A stretch of DNA of 45,850 bases from Candidatus Poribacteria bacterium. Lineage in GTDB: Bacteria; Poribacteria; WGA-4E; WGA-3G. This document shows positions 8,428 through 16,191 of the stretch, one piece after another; positions within the stretch are counted from its first letter, which is position 1, and the number at the start of each line of letters is the position of its first letter. The stretch covers positions 1 to 45,850 of the forward strand of contig JAJEIP010000130.1 of NCBI GenBank assembly GCA_022827885.1, given 5' to 3'. The position numbers and the translations under genes were made by a program. Under the pieces are notes generated by a model, which was given only the letters and a program-made list of their open reading frames with translations, was not told the DNA's origin and made no database searches.

Positions 8428-8456
8428 GTGACATTCCCACAGAAATATGGTATAAT
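8428..8456 (+). promoter_or_regulatory. Extended -10 promoter of tnpB element 1
   Basis: GTGACA (8428-8433), 17-base spacer, then TGG-TATAAT with the -10 at 8451-8456. Seven bases past the -10 is A8463, the first base of the outer helix of the leader. The second element has the same arrangement. Confidence 0.65.
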
Positions 8457-8462
8457 TAAGTT

Positions 8463-8553
8463 ATCAAGTTGGCAGACAGTTTCAGCGTAACTGCACAGTT
8501 ACGTGTCTGCCAACCCACTGAAACGGGGTTAAAGACTTGATGCTTGATATACC
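8463..8553 (+). ncRNA. Structured tnpB leader RNA with predicted pseudoknot, copy 1
   Basis: Pairings seen directly: outer helix D ATCAAGT (8463-8469) with ACTTGAT (8535-8541); helix A TTGGCAGACA (8469-8478) with TGTCTGCCAA (8504-8513); helix B GTTTCAG (8479-8485) with CTGAAAC (8518-8524); hairpin C CGTAACTG (8486-8493) with CAGTTACG (8496-8503). The order A-B-C-C'-A'-B' makes A and B cross, i.e. a pseudoknot, with no unpaired base between the strands up to 8513. CCC (8514-8516) could also pair with GGG after B. Every helix recurs in the leader at 17280-17372, with compensatory changes in A and B. There is no good ribosome site next to the tnpB ATG (8554). Role unknown: it could control tnpB translation, bind TnpB, or be the folded left end of the transposon. 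Confidence 0.65.
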
Positions 8554-9666
8554 ATGAGAAAATCATATAAGTTTAAGATGCAAAATCAAAAGAACGCCGT
8601 TAAATTCGGCAATATGATTGACGACATGTGGGGTATCCACCTGTACATCATGCTTTTGGCGCGCCGGTATCGTCGTATGTTTGGCAAAGACGTATCTGCC
8701 TACAAACTGAAGGCACACGTCACCAAACTCAAGAAGCGGACAAAACCGCATTGGAAAGACCTGCCGAGCCAAGTCGTTCAAGACGTTGTTTTGCGTTACG
8801 GCAAATCTCTAACCGCCTTTTTTGATAATATCAAAGACCGAGCCGCCGGTATCACCACTCGCAAGGTCGGTAGACCGAAAATCAAACCGCGTCATAAATA
8901 CAACTCTATGACATTCACACAAGCGGGGTATGAACTACAGGAGAACCGCATCAAGATCAACTGCATCGGGACATGGTATTCTTTCCACAAGCACCGAGAC
9001 TGGACAGGTATCATCAAGACAATCACGATAAAACGTGACAGATGTGGCGATTATTGGATATGCTTTTCATGCGAGGGTGTAGATGATTCCGAACGGAAAC
9101 CCAAGACGGGTAAGAGCGCAGGGTTTGACTACGGAAACAAAACATTCCTCATCAGTAGCGAAGGTAAGAAGATACACTCTCCACAGTATTTGAAACAATC
9201 CCTCCGGCAGTTGCGCGCACTCAACAAAGCACTTTCTCGTAAGGTTAAAGGTTCGGGCAATTGGTATCGTGCGAGCAGGGCATTGGCACGTCTGCATCGG
9301 AAAATCGCAAGGCAGCGGGAAGATTGGCAATGGAAACTTGCTACGGATCTTTGCACAGATTTTGATACCCTCTGTTTTGAAACGTTAAACCTTGATGGCA
9401 TGAAACGGCTTTGGGGTCGTAAAGTCTCTGACCACGCCTTCTACCAGTTTCTGCAGATACTCGAACAGAAGTGTGCGAAACACGGTAAAACTTTCATTCA
9501 AATATCGCAATGGACTGCTACAACAAAACCTTGCAGTGATTGTGGATACCACAACAAAGAACTCTCTCTTTCAGATAGACAGTGGACGTGTCCTGACTGT
9601 GGTTCACACCATGACAGAGACGTAAACGCTGCTATCAATATCAAACGGGCAGGCTTGGCTGCCTAA
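8554..9666 (+). CDS. tnpB: TnpB RNA-guided nuclease (IS605 OrfB family), copy 1
   Basis: 370 residues, a typical length. The RuvC nuclease centre looks intact: Asp192 (AGFDYGNKTF), Glu276 (LCFETLNLDGMKRLWGRKVS) and an aspartate of HDRDVNAA (354-356). A zinc ribbon has Cys327, Cys330, Cys346 and Cys349 (CSDCGYHNK ... CPDCG). TnpB proteins use an omega RNA from the element's 3' end to cut DNA carrying a target-adjacent motif, which helps the element to be retained. The N-terminal part (TKLKKRTKPHW) is shared with the second copy; overall the two are diverged paralogues rather than recent duplicates. No tnpA neighbour. Translation start: ATG directly after the conserved leader, without an adjacent Shine-Dalgarno. 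Confidence 0.93.
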   Translation: MRKSYKFKMQNQKNAVKFGNMIDDMWGIHLYIMLLARRYRRMFGKDVSAYKLKAHVTKLKKRTKPHWKDLPSQVVQDVVLRYGKSLTAFFDNIKDRAAGITTRKVGRPKIKPRHKYNSMTFTQAGYELQENRIKINCIGTWYSFHKHRDWTGIIKTITIKRDRCGDYWICFSCEGVDDSERKPKTGKSAGFDYGNKTFLISSEGKKIHSPQYLKQSLRQLRALNKALSRKVKGSGNWYRASRALARLHRKIARQREDWQWKLATDLCTDFDTLCFETLNLDGMKRLWGRKVSDHAFYQFLQILEQKCAKHGKTFIQISQWTATTKPCSDCGYHNKELSLSDRQWTCPDCGSHHDRDVNAAINIKRAGLAA

Positions 9667-9750
9667 AGCTGAGTGATATTAAGACGTTCAACCTTTTCGG
9701 AAGAATGCAGTTGCGACGAAGCACAAACCCCTACCTTCAGGTAATGGGTA
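9667..9750 (+). ncRNA. 3' end region of tnpB element 1: likely omega RNA scaffold and right end
   Basis: After the tnpB stop comes a segment alignable with that of element 2 (TTAAGACG..., GCAGTTGCGACGAA) and ending in a hairpin ACCC-C-TACC / GGTA-AT-GGGT with a TTCA loop at 9727-9749. This matches the known layout of IS605-group elements, where the omega RNA overlaps the 3' end of tnpB and runs to the right end, with the guide coming from flanking DNA (here from about 9750). The region is about 40 bases shorter than in element 2. The 5' end of the RNA within tnpB is not determined. Confidence 0.6.
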
Positions 9751-9815
9751 CCATTGACGACGCTGCGCCTTTAAAGATTGAATGTCTCGCTGGTAAGGTT
9801 TGGGTAACCCACCCC

Positions 9816-10325
9816 CTACAATTGCGTTTCAAGCAGGGCGAGACTTGCGGGATCCAAATGGTGGTAATTCTCAATCTCGTAACGATTGCCGTCGGCATCT
9901 TTAATAAGCACCCGTCCATTTTCAAGACTAACGACATCATATCGGGTGCGCATACTGAACGTGACGGGACCGCGGTTGGTTTCTACGACCCACCGTGTAA
10001 CCCCGAACTGACCATCGAGTTCGTGGATTTTGGTAATCTTCGGCATAAAATACCGTTTCTGCAACTCGGACACGAGGATTTCCACGGATTCGCGAGGCAA
10101 CTGTTTGATGTCTTGAATGATGCCGATTTCCGCTCCTTCGTTATCCAGGAGTGTGATATATTTGTTAGAATCGGTGAGCGGAAAGGATCGGATGGCTTCG
10201 ACCTTCGTGTGACTTGTGCCATCTGGCAGTTCGACTGTGAGTTCTTCAAACGAATTTCGCGCAATTTTGACTTTGGAGGCATCAAGGAATTGCACCTCAT
10301 CGGTAATCTTCACGGCGTCCTGCAT
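9816..10325 (-). CDS. DUF1854 domain protein paired with an ABC exporter
   Basis: 169 residues. The second half has features I associate with the DUF1854 family: GVTRWVVETNRGPVTFSMRT (about 108-127) followed by LIKDADGNRYEI (about 140-151). It appears cytosolic, with no signal peptide or membrane segment. It follows the ABC exporter gene on the same strand after an 81-base gap containing a stable hairpin, and this family is commonly found beside an exporter of that type, so it probably acts with it. Biochemical function unknown. GAAGGAG lies about 9 bases before the ATG. Confidence 0.7.
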   Translation of the reverse strand: MQDAVKITDEVQFLDASKVKIARNSFEELTVELPDGTSHTKVEAIRSFPLTDSNKYITLLDNEGAEIGIIQDIKQLPRESVEILVSELQKRYFMPKITKIHELDGQFGVTRWVVETNRGPVTFSMRTRYDVVSLENGRVLIKDADGNRYEIENYHHLDPASLALLETQL

Positions 10326-10360
10326 TATGTAACTTCTCCTTCTTCCGTATCAAGACAGAG

Positions 10361-10395
10361 GTTCTGGTGCGTGCTTTCAAGGCGCGCACTAGAAC
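10361..10395. repeat. Intercistronic hairpin between ABC exporter and DUF1854 gene
   Basis: Stem GTTCT-g-GTGCGTGC (10361-10374) pairs with GCGCGCAC-t-AGAAC (10382-10395): 13 pairs, one G-U, one mismatch, 7-base loop. No T-tract on the minus strand after it, so it is more likely an mRNA-processing or stability element, or an interspersed palindrome, than a terminator. Its GCGTGC / GCGCGC core is shared with 31426-31450. Confidence 0.65.
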
Positions 10396-10406
10396 AATAT
10401 GGTTAC

Positions 10407-12863
10407 CTATAAGGCACGAATTTTTGACAATTCTGTCTGCTTCTCACACAACCCTGCATACGTCCCATCTTTAGCAAGAAGCTCCTCATGTGTGCCGATT
10501 TCATCGACTTTTCCGTCTTTCAGCACAACGAGTCGGTCAGCATATTTGAGGGTAGAGAGTCGGTGTGCAATAGCGAATACCGTCCGCCCGCGGACAAGCC
10601 GTTCCAATGCTTCTTGAATATTCGACTCCGTCTCTGTATCCACAGAGGATGTCGCTTCGTCTAAGATGAGAATTCTCGGATTTTTCAGGATTGCGCGAGC
10701 GATAGAGATTCGTTGCCGTTCCCCGCCGGAGACACGAGCCCCCCGTTCCCCGACCATTGTATCGTAACCATCGGGGAATTTGATGATGAATTCATGGGCG
10801 TTTGCGGCTTTCGCTGCGGCGATAATCTCATGCCGAGAGGCCCCCGGTTTTGAATACCCAATATTTTCGGCGATTGTCCCTTGGAACAGGAATGGATCTT
10901 GCAGCACGACACCTACCTGTTGCCGGAGTGCCTTCAGTTTAATATCGCGGGTATCGTGTCCATCAATCTCTATTGAACCTTCATTTGGATCGTAGAACCG
11001 GGTAATCAGGTTAATAACCGTGCTTTTCCCTGCCCCGCTATGTCCGACAAGCCCAATCATTTCACCTGCTTCAGCGTGGAAACTGACCCCATTGATAGCA
11101 TTTTTTTCTGCATCGTAAGAGAAATAGACATCCTTGAACTCAACATCGCCTTTAATGTTTTCAAGCGCAACGGCGTCTTCTCTATCGGCGACACTTGGGG
11201 GGGTATCTATAATTTCAAACACGCGATCAGCGGAAGTTGCGGCTCGGATGAACCGTTCATTCATCTGGCAAAGTGTGAAAACGGGTCTAATGAACTGTCC
11301 CATGAGTCCTTGGAACATTACGAGTTGGCCCAGACTTAGCGACCCCTCGAAAATCTGCGAACCGCCGATTAGCCATATTAGGATAGAGCCGGAGAAAATG
11401 ATGAATTCCATGATTGGACGGTACAACGTCCACAATTTCGCAGCATTCATTTCTCCATTGAACACCTGATATGTTTTTTCGTTGAATCGGCTTACCTCAT
11501 ACCGTTCACGTGCGAAGGCTTTGACGACGCGGACACCAGGAATCGTACTGGCTAATATCGTGCTAATATCGGCATACCGCTTCCATAGCACGGAGAAGAC
11601 TTTGCTCATTTTCTTCCCAAAGAAGATGGTGAAGAAAATAAGACAGGGCACTGGAATTAACGTCCATGCAGCGAGTTTCCAATTGGTGAGAAACATAATA
11701 ATACAGATGCTGATGAGCGTAAACGAATCCCCAATCAGGTCTTGCAGTCCGTTTGCGATGAAATCTCGAAGCCTCCCGACATCCTGCGTGATTCTCGACA
11801 TCAGGTTTCCGGTATCGCGCTGATTGTAAAAGTCTAACGAGAGCGCGTTGAGATGTTCATAAGTTTCGTTCCGGAGCCGGCGCGTGATATTTTGTCCGAC
11901 CCACGCCATCATATACCCGCGGATAGCGGATGCCCCCAGTGTGATAACGCGGAACCCCACCATTAAAAAGATAATAGCGAGCAGGTGTCCCCAACTGCCA
12001 GCCACCGGTAGCGTTAACCAGCCAGAAACCGCGTCAACGATGCCACTCAGGCGTCCCCACGTCGGCGGCGAGACAGGCTCCCCCGTCTCGGTTAACGCGG
12101 CACCGCTTACAGCTGCGCCAGCTGGGACAAGAATGTTATCGACCATCTCCTGGCTCAAAACAGTTGGTAGGAGCGAAATGAATCGGATGACCATCATCAT
12201 CGCAAGCGCAGGCACGGCAACATGCCAAAACGGGGACGAATATCGAATGAGCCGGAAGATGAGTTTTCGCTTTTCAACGCAATGAACACAAACACCAGAC
12301 CAACGTGGCAGCGGCTGTCCGCATGATTCGCATTTGTTTTTATTTTTTCCCCAACCCTGAGGACGGTGCTGCTTTTCATGTTCGACATCCGGATTCGCTT
12401 CCTGAACCAATGTCTCTAATTCAGGCGTTGCCAACTCAAACTTTGGTGAGACCCGACGTGAATAGCGTGCAACTTCCGCGGCATCCTCGGATGTTCTGAT
12501 TTTGAGGATATTGTTACCATACATCTCGACGATCTCAACAGCCTCAACGGATGCCAGTGGAATCTCACGAAGTTGATGTTCCGGTGCACCGTTCTGGTTA
12601 AAGGCGATGAGTCGTTTATTCGTAGCAATTACCCAATCTTTGCCGTAGTTGCCATCGAACCGGAGATCGGTTGAGACAGCGACTTTGATTTCTTCTCCGT
12701 TTGCGAGTAATGCGTGTGCCCGATCTTCTACTTCCTCGGGCATCTCTTCCATCGTTGTTAACTCTTCGTTGGCTTGTTCATCAGGTGCAGGTTGTCCGTT
12801 GGAAGGACGTTTCCGTAGAAATTCCTTCCTCACATTGGACGACTTCGGGATTATCCCGCGCAT
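10407..12863 (-). CDS. ABC exporter (fused permease-ATPase) with N-terminal PH-like and zinc-ribbon domains
   Basis: 818 residues; ordinary half-size exporters have about 580-600, so about 200 residues are added at the N-terminus. Order: basic/acidic leader (1-55); a PH-like beta domain (about 58-125, with WVIATNKRLIAFN and IPLASVEAVEIV); a zinc ribbon with Cys178, Cys181, Cys192 and Cys195; the six-helix exporter domain (about 210-540); and the ATPase with Walker A GHSGAGKST (607-615), signature VSGGERQ (711-717), Walker B ILILDEA (731-737) and H-loop His767. It should dimerise and export a lipid, peptide or other molecule, driven by ATP; substrate unknown. It appears to be the first gene of a two-gene unit with the DUF1854 gene. 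No convincing promoter was found in the 171 bp upstream. Confidence 0.9.
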   Translation of the reverse strand: MRGIIPKSSNVRKEFLRKRPSNGQPAPDEQANEELTTMEEMPEEVEDRAHALLANGEEIKVAVSTDLRFDGNYGKDWVIATNKRLIAFNQNGAPEHQLREIPLASVEAVEIVEMYGNNILKIRTSEDAAEVARYSRRVSPKFELATPELETLVQEANPDVEHEKQHRPQGWGKNKNKCESCGQPLPRWSGVCVHCVEKRKLIFRLIRYSSPFWHVAVPALAMMMVIRFISLLPTVLSQEMVDNILVPAGAAVSGAALTETGEPVSPPTWGRLSGIVDAVSGWLTLPVAGSWGHLLAIIFLMVGFRVITLGASAIRGYMMAWVGQNITRRLRNETYEHLNALSLDFYNQRDTGNLMSRITQDVGRLRDFIANGLQDLIGDSFTLISICIIMFLTNWKLAAWTLIPVPCLIFFTIFFGKKMSKVFSVLWKRYADISTILASTIPGVRVVKAFARERYEVSRFNEKTYQVFNGEMNAAKLWTLYRPIMEFIIFSGSILIWLIGGSQIFEGSLSLGQLVMFQGLMGQFIRPVFTLCQMNERFIRAATSADRVFEIIDTPPSVADREDAVALENIKGDVEFKDVYFSYDAEKNAINGVSFHAEAGEMIGLVGHSGAGKSTVINLITRFYDPNEGSIEIDGHDTRDIKLKALRQQVGVVLQDPFLFQGTIAENIGYSKPGASRHEIIAAAKAANAHEFIIKFPDGYDTMVGERGARVSGGERQRISIARAILKNPRILILDEATSSVDTETESNIQEALERLVRGRTVFAIAHRLSTLKYADRLVVLKDGKVDEIGTHEELLAKDGTYAGLCEKQTELSKIRAL

Positions 12864-13034
12864 AAATTAACCCCCACAGAATAATTAAAGGCGTGTTTTA
12901 GCAGCCTATATTAAACAGTTAAGATACTTTATTTAACGTAAAATATAGGAAAAGGGTTAAATTAAAATGCAAAAACCTGCCGAAAAATGTGAATATACGT
13001 GGAATTAGCGAATTTCATCCCCAATCATCTCAAT

Positions 13035-13451
13035 TTATGGGTTCGGTGGGGATGTACATATCAAGACCTCCATAGATTCATCGCCTGTATTTTCGATGCC
13101 GTGCTCACACCAAGGTGGGAGATGAATGAATGTTCCTGCTTCAACGGGGACCTTTTCATCAGCGAGCGTCATCACACCTTTTCCTTTTAGAATCACGTAG
13201 CATTCCTCGGTATGGTGGCTTCCGGGTTCCAGAATGACGTGCGGTGGCACAAAAAACACGACTAATCCCAAGTTTTGTGCGGGTGCGTTCGGATTGGCAG
13301 GATGCACGACCCGGACACCGATCCCATCGCAGCCGGAATACTTTACAGGCACCCCGTCCTGAACGGTGACAACATTCGCTTGCACCTGATGTGCGGGTTT
13401 CGGAATCGGAGGTTCCCCTTGATACCCTTTAAACATCGTAATTTTTGCCAT
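13035..13451 (-). CDS. Cupin-domain protein
   Basis: 138 residues from the ATG at 13451, chosen because GGAG lies six bases upstream (AAAGGAGAAAAA); a longer frame upstream has no ribosome site. It is a small single-domain cupin with both motifs: EPGSHHTEECYVILKGKG (two His and a Glu as metal ligands) and later HLPPWCEHGIENTG with the fourth ligand His. Such proteins are metal-dependent isomerases, dioxygenases or sugar/small-molecule binders. It is downstream of the SDR and antiporter genes on the same strand, so a shared metabolic role is likely. Substrate unknown. Confidence 0.85.
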   Translation of the reverse strand: MAKITMFKGYQGEPPIPKPAHQVQANVVTVQDGVPVKYSGCDGIGVRVVHPANPNAPAQNLGLVVFFVPPHVILEPGSHHTEECYVILKGKGVMTLADEKVPVEAGTFIHLPPWCEHGIENTGDESMEVLICTSPPNP

Positions 13452-13510
13452 TTTTTCTCCTTTATTAGAGTCGTCGGCACATTTCATGTGCCACAACTAT
13501 GGTTGTTTAC

Positions 13511-14329
13511 TTACCAGTCTCGCGTATAGCCGGCGATCCAACCACCGTCCACTGGGAGGACAGTCCCATTGATATAGCTTGCATCCGGCGAGACGAGGAA
13601 GAGCACGGCTGCTGCGATTTCAGTGGTTTGCCCGGGTCTGCCAATCGGAATATGCGACAGCAGGCTGGCGGCGTTTTCTGTGTACGCCCCATCGTCTCCG
13701 TAAAAGAGTGCCTTCGTGCCACGCGTCAAAGTAGAACCGGGGGCAACAGCATTCACGAGGATCCCTTCCGGTCCGAGTTCCAACGCCATTGAACGCGTTA
13801 GATTCGCCACACCTGCCTTCGCGGCAACGTAAGCACTCTGCAAGCGGAGCGGCACCAATCCAGCAATAGAACTGATGTTGACGATACGTCCAGTTGCGTT
13901 TTCGGAACCAGACCTGCTGTGCGTCTCCAAGATATATGGAATGACGGCACGACTCGTCGCAAAAACACCCGTGAGGTCTATTTCCAAGATTCGTTGCCAG
14001 TCCTCTAAGGTGTACTGATGAATCGGCACCCTATCACTTCTCGTGTTAATTCCGGCATTGTTTATCAAAATCTCAATTTTGCCGAAATGCGCTGCAATCC
14101 GAGCAGCAATATCCGCCATTTGTGTTGCGTCTGAGACGTTGCCTTCTACAAACAGACAGGTTCCACCACTTTCTTTAACCTCTTCAACGGTTTTCATGCC
14201 CGCTTGCGTATCGATATCAACGATTGCCACTTGTGCGCCATTGGCAACCAGTGCGTCTACGGTAGCACGACCAATGCCATTCGCGCCCCCCGTAACAATT
14301 GCGACCTTTCCCTCAAGTTCAACTTTCAT
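13511..14329 (-). CDS. Short-chain dehydrogenase/reductase (SDR, classical type)
   Basis: 272 residues. NAD(P)-binding TGGANGIG at 13-20, NNAG at 90-93, catalytic Ser153/154 (NISSIAG), Tyr167 and Lys171 (YVAAK), and a C-terminal PVDGGWIAG typical of the family. Asp38 and Asp40 at the end of the second strand (VDID) favour NAD over NADP. It would oxidise or reduce an alcohol/ketone, perhaps a sugar derivative. AAGGA lies eight bases before the ATG. The antiporter gene ends 12 bases upstream, so the two are almost certainly co-transcribed, with the cupin gene next. Confidence 0.92.
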   Translation of the reverse strand: MKVELEGKVAIVTGGANGIGRATVDALVANGAQVAIVDIDTQAGMKTVEEVKESGGTCLFVEGNVSDATQMADIAARIAAHFGKIEILINNAGINTRSDRVPIHQYTLEDWQRILEIDLTGVFATSRAVIPYILETHSRSGSENATGRIVNISSIAGLVPLRLQSAYVAAKAGVANLTRSMALELGPEGILVNAVAPGSTLTRGTKALFYGDDGAYTENAASLLSHIPIGRPGQTTEIAAAVLFLVSPDASYINGTVLPVDGGWIAGYTRDW

Positions 14330-14341
14330 TTGATTTTTCCT

Positions 14342-16012
14342 TTATATAGCAAGTTTTGACTTGCGAGCTACAGCAAAAAATAGCAAGATAATTAGACCCG
14401 TGCCACCGAGAATTCCGAGCACTGAGGAAATACCGAGCGCAGCAGGAAGATAGCCGCAAAACAGCGCGATGCTTGCCACAGTGAGACTATATGGCAATTG
14501 CGTCCTGACATGGTGAATCGGGTCACAACTACTGGCGATGGAACTGAGGATCGTTGTATCCGAAAGCGGCGAGCAGTGGTCTCCGAAGATGGCACCGTCC
14601 AATACTGCCCCGAGACAGATGATTGTTGTGAGTCCGTAACTCCCATTATCGAGCGAGAACGCCACTGGAATTGCAGTGGGAATCAGGATCGCCATCGTGC
14701 CCCAACTTGTCCCGGTCGCAAAAGAGGTAACGGATGCACATATAAAGACGAGGACTGGAAACCAGAGCGGCGACACAATATCGCTGAGCATGGTTGCGAG
14801 GAATTGCCCTGTCATGAGTCTATCGCAACTCGCTTTTAACCCCCACGCCAAGAGCAAGATACTCAACGGGGTTAGGCTGCTTTTCACACCGCTCCAAACA
14901 ACCGGCGCAATCTCTGCGAATCGTAGTTTTGAGAGCCAGCGTGCACAGCCAATTGAAACAATAAAGCCGCTCGCTGCCGCACAGGCGAGAATCTTGACGT
15001 TGTCTGCATTTGAAAGTGCGTCTCGCCATGCAGCCAACGAAAAAATGGATCCCGTCCCTTTGCCATCTATCCAGAAACCTCCTAACAGCAATCCGAAAAG
15101 CGTTAGGAGCGGTAAAACTGCCGAAAAAGGTTGTGTCACAGCATTGGGTAGACTCGTGAAAGCTGAAGTATGTCCAAGTGCTTTCGCATCTGGAGCGGCG
15201 ATGTTCCCTGTCTCTCGAGCACGTCTTTCCGCCTTGTGCATGGCGCCGTAATCCCTGCCACTGATCGCATTGACAATAACGAAAATAATCATCAGGATAC
15301 AGTAGAACCGGAAACCGAGTGCGTCAAAGAACATTGAATACCCATCACGTTCCAGCCCGATGGTCTTCGCGATATCCTCAAAGAGCCCGACTTCATAGCC
15401 GATCCACGTGCTGACGAACGCGAGACCTGCGATTGGGGCACTCGTGGAATCCACAAGAAACGCCAATTTTTCACGACTGACGCGGTGATGATCGGTGAGT
15501 GGACGCATCGTGGGACCGACAAGCATGGCGTTGGAATAATCCCCGATGAAGATGACGATCCCCATCAACCCGGTGATAAATTGGGCCGAACGGGGTCCTT
15601 TTGCGAACTGAGAAAGCCACACAACAACGCCACCAATACCACCGGAGGCGACCACAACAGAGATCGTCGCCATGATGAGGCATACAAACAGAACGACCCA
15701 GAAATTGAAGAGGTCTACACCCTCATTTCCGATGCTCACGGCACGCACAAACCAAACAATCTCCGTCAAAAAACCGATGGGGGTGGCACCCTGTTGATAC
15801 CACGAGAGGACGATCCCCACACCTACCGCTATGCCGAGACTTGGGAGCAGTCGCGTTGTCAGAATCGCTAATGTAACGGCAAGTAACGGTGGAATTATGC
15901 TGAACCACACGAGGGTTTCCGCATCGCTCACCTGTTCTGCTCGCCACTTCAGTGCCAGGCTAATGCCGAAAAATATTAAAAAGCCGCTGGCATATTTCAA
16001 TTTGGAATTCAT
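14342..16012 (-). CDS. NhaC-family Na+/H+ antiporter
   Basis: 556 residues from the ATG at 16012, preferred because CGGAG lies six bases before it; a codon five residues upstream is in frame but overlaps that site. About 12 membrane helices. NhaC-type hallmarks are present: FIGDYSNAMLVGPTMRPLTD in the first half and DHCSPLSDTTILSS followed by HVRTQLPY near the C-terminus. Members exchange Na+ (or organic cations/anions) for H+ across the inner membrane; some NhaC-like proteins carry organic acids (e.g. malate-lactate), and the linked SDR and cupin genes make an organic solute possible. First gene of an antiporter-SDR-cupin unit. Confidence 0.88.
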   Translation of the reverse strand: MNSKLKYASGFLIFFGISLALKWRAEQVSDAETLVWFSIIPPLLAVTLAILTTRLLPSLGIAVGVGIVLSWYQQGATPIGFLTEIVWFVRAVSIGNEGVDLFNFWVVLFVCLIMATISVVVASGGIGGVVVWLSQFAKGPRSAQFITGLMGIVIFIGDYSNAMLVGPTMRPLTDHHRVSREKLAFLVDSTSAPIAGLAFVSTWIGYEVGLFEDIAKTIGLERDGYSMFFDALGFRFYCILMIIFVIVNAISGRDYGAMHKAERRARETGNIAAPDAKALGHTSAFTSLPNAVTQPFSAVLPLLTLFGLLLGGFWIDGKGTGSIFSLAAWRDALSNADNVKILACAAASGFIVSIGCARWLSKLRFAEIAPVVWSGVKSSLTPLSILLLAWGLKASCDRLMTGQFLATMLSDIVSPLWFPVLVFICASVTSFATGTSWGTMAILIPTAIPVAFSLDNGSYGLTTIICLGAVLDGAIFGDHCSPLSDTTILSSIASSCDPIHHVRTQLPYSLTVASIALFCGYLPAALGISSVLGILGGTGLIILLFFAVARKSKLAI

Positions 16013-16128
16013 GAAAGTCTCCGGCACTCCCCTTGCTCTCGGTTCGTAGGATTTATCATCTCTCTGATGATGTGCATCATAGCACTTTTAGGTGTCGCTG
16101 GCAAGCCAAAACTTGTTCTGTAAAAACC

Positions 16129-16164
16129 TTGACAGTGGCAATATATGTCAACTATAATTGTCAA
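16129..16164 (+). promoter_or_regulatory. Ribokinase promoter with repeated TGTCAA motifs
   Basis: TTGACA (16129-16134), 18-base spacer, TATAAT (16153-16158). TGTCAA, the reverse complement of the -35, recurs at 16146-16151 and 16159-16164, so the promoter is framed by an inverted TTGACA-N11-TGTCAA plus a further direct copy: a plausible repressor operator. A GTG start with AGGA upstream follows at 16192. Confidence 0.6.
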
Positions 16165-16191
16165 AAATCGTTAGAAAGATAGGAATGAACC

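Larger units (their letters stand above)
8429..9750 (+). mobile_element. IS200/IS605-type tnpB-only element, copy 1
   Basis: Boundaries are estimated from comparison with the second element at 17245-18610: similarity begins at TGACATT near 8429 and ends just after the terminal hairpin near 9750. The element holds a promoter, a structured leader, an intact tnpB and the 3' terminal omega-RNA-like region. No tnpA (Y1 transposase) is present, so the element would depend on a transposase in trans or is no longer mobile. It lies between an enolase-superfamily gene and a DUF1854 gene. Exact left end and target-adjacent motif cannot be fixed without an empty site. Confidence 0.7.

Noticed and set aside
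8463-8541. HDV-like self-cleaving ribozyme in the tnpB leader
   Set aside because: The helix order resembles HDV (P1-P2-P3-P1'-P2'), but the P3 hairpin is long with a 2- to 4-base loop, no P4 or catalytic cytosine linker is present, and helix A is longer than the 7-bp P1.
8463-9750. Group I intron plus tnpB (IStron)
   Set aside because: The leader is only about 90 bases, far too short for a group I core, and tnpB is not inside another gene.
9705-10412. 235-codon plus-strand frame after tnpB copy 1
   Set aside because: It is antisense to the DUF1854 gene, which has family motifs and a ribosome site.
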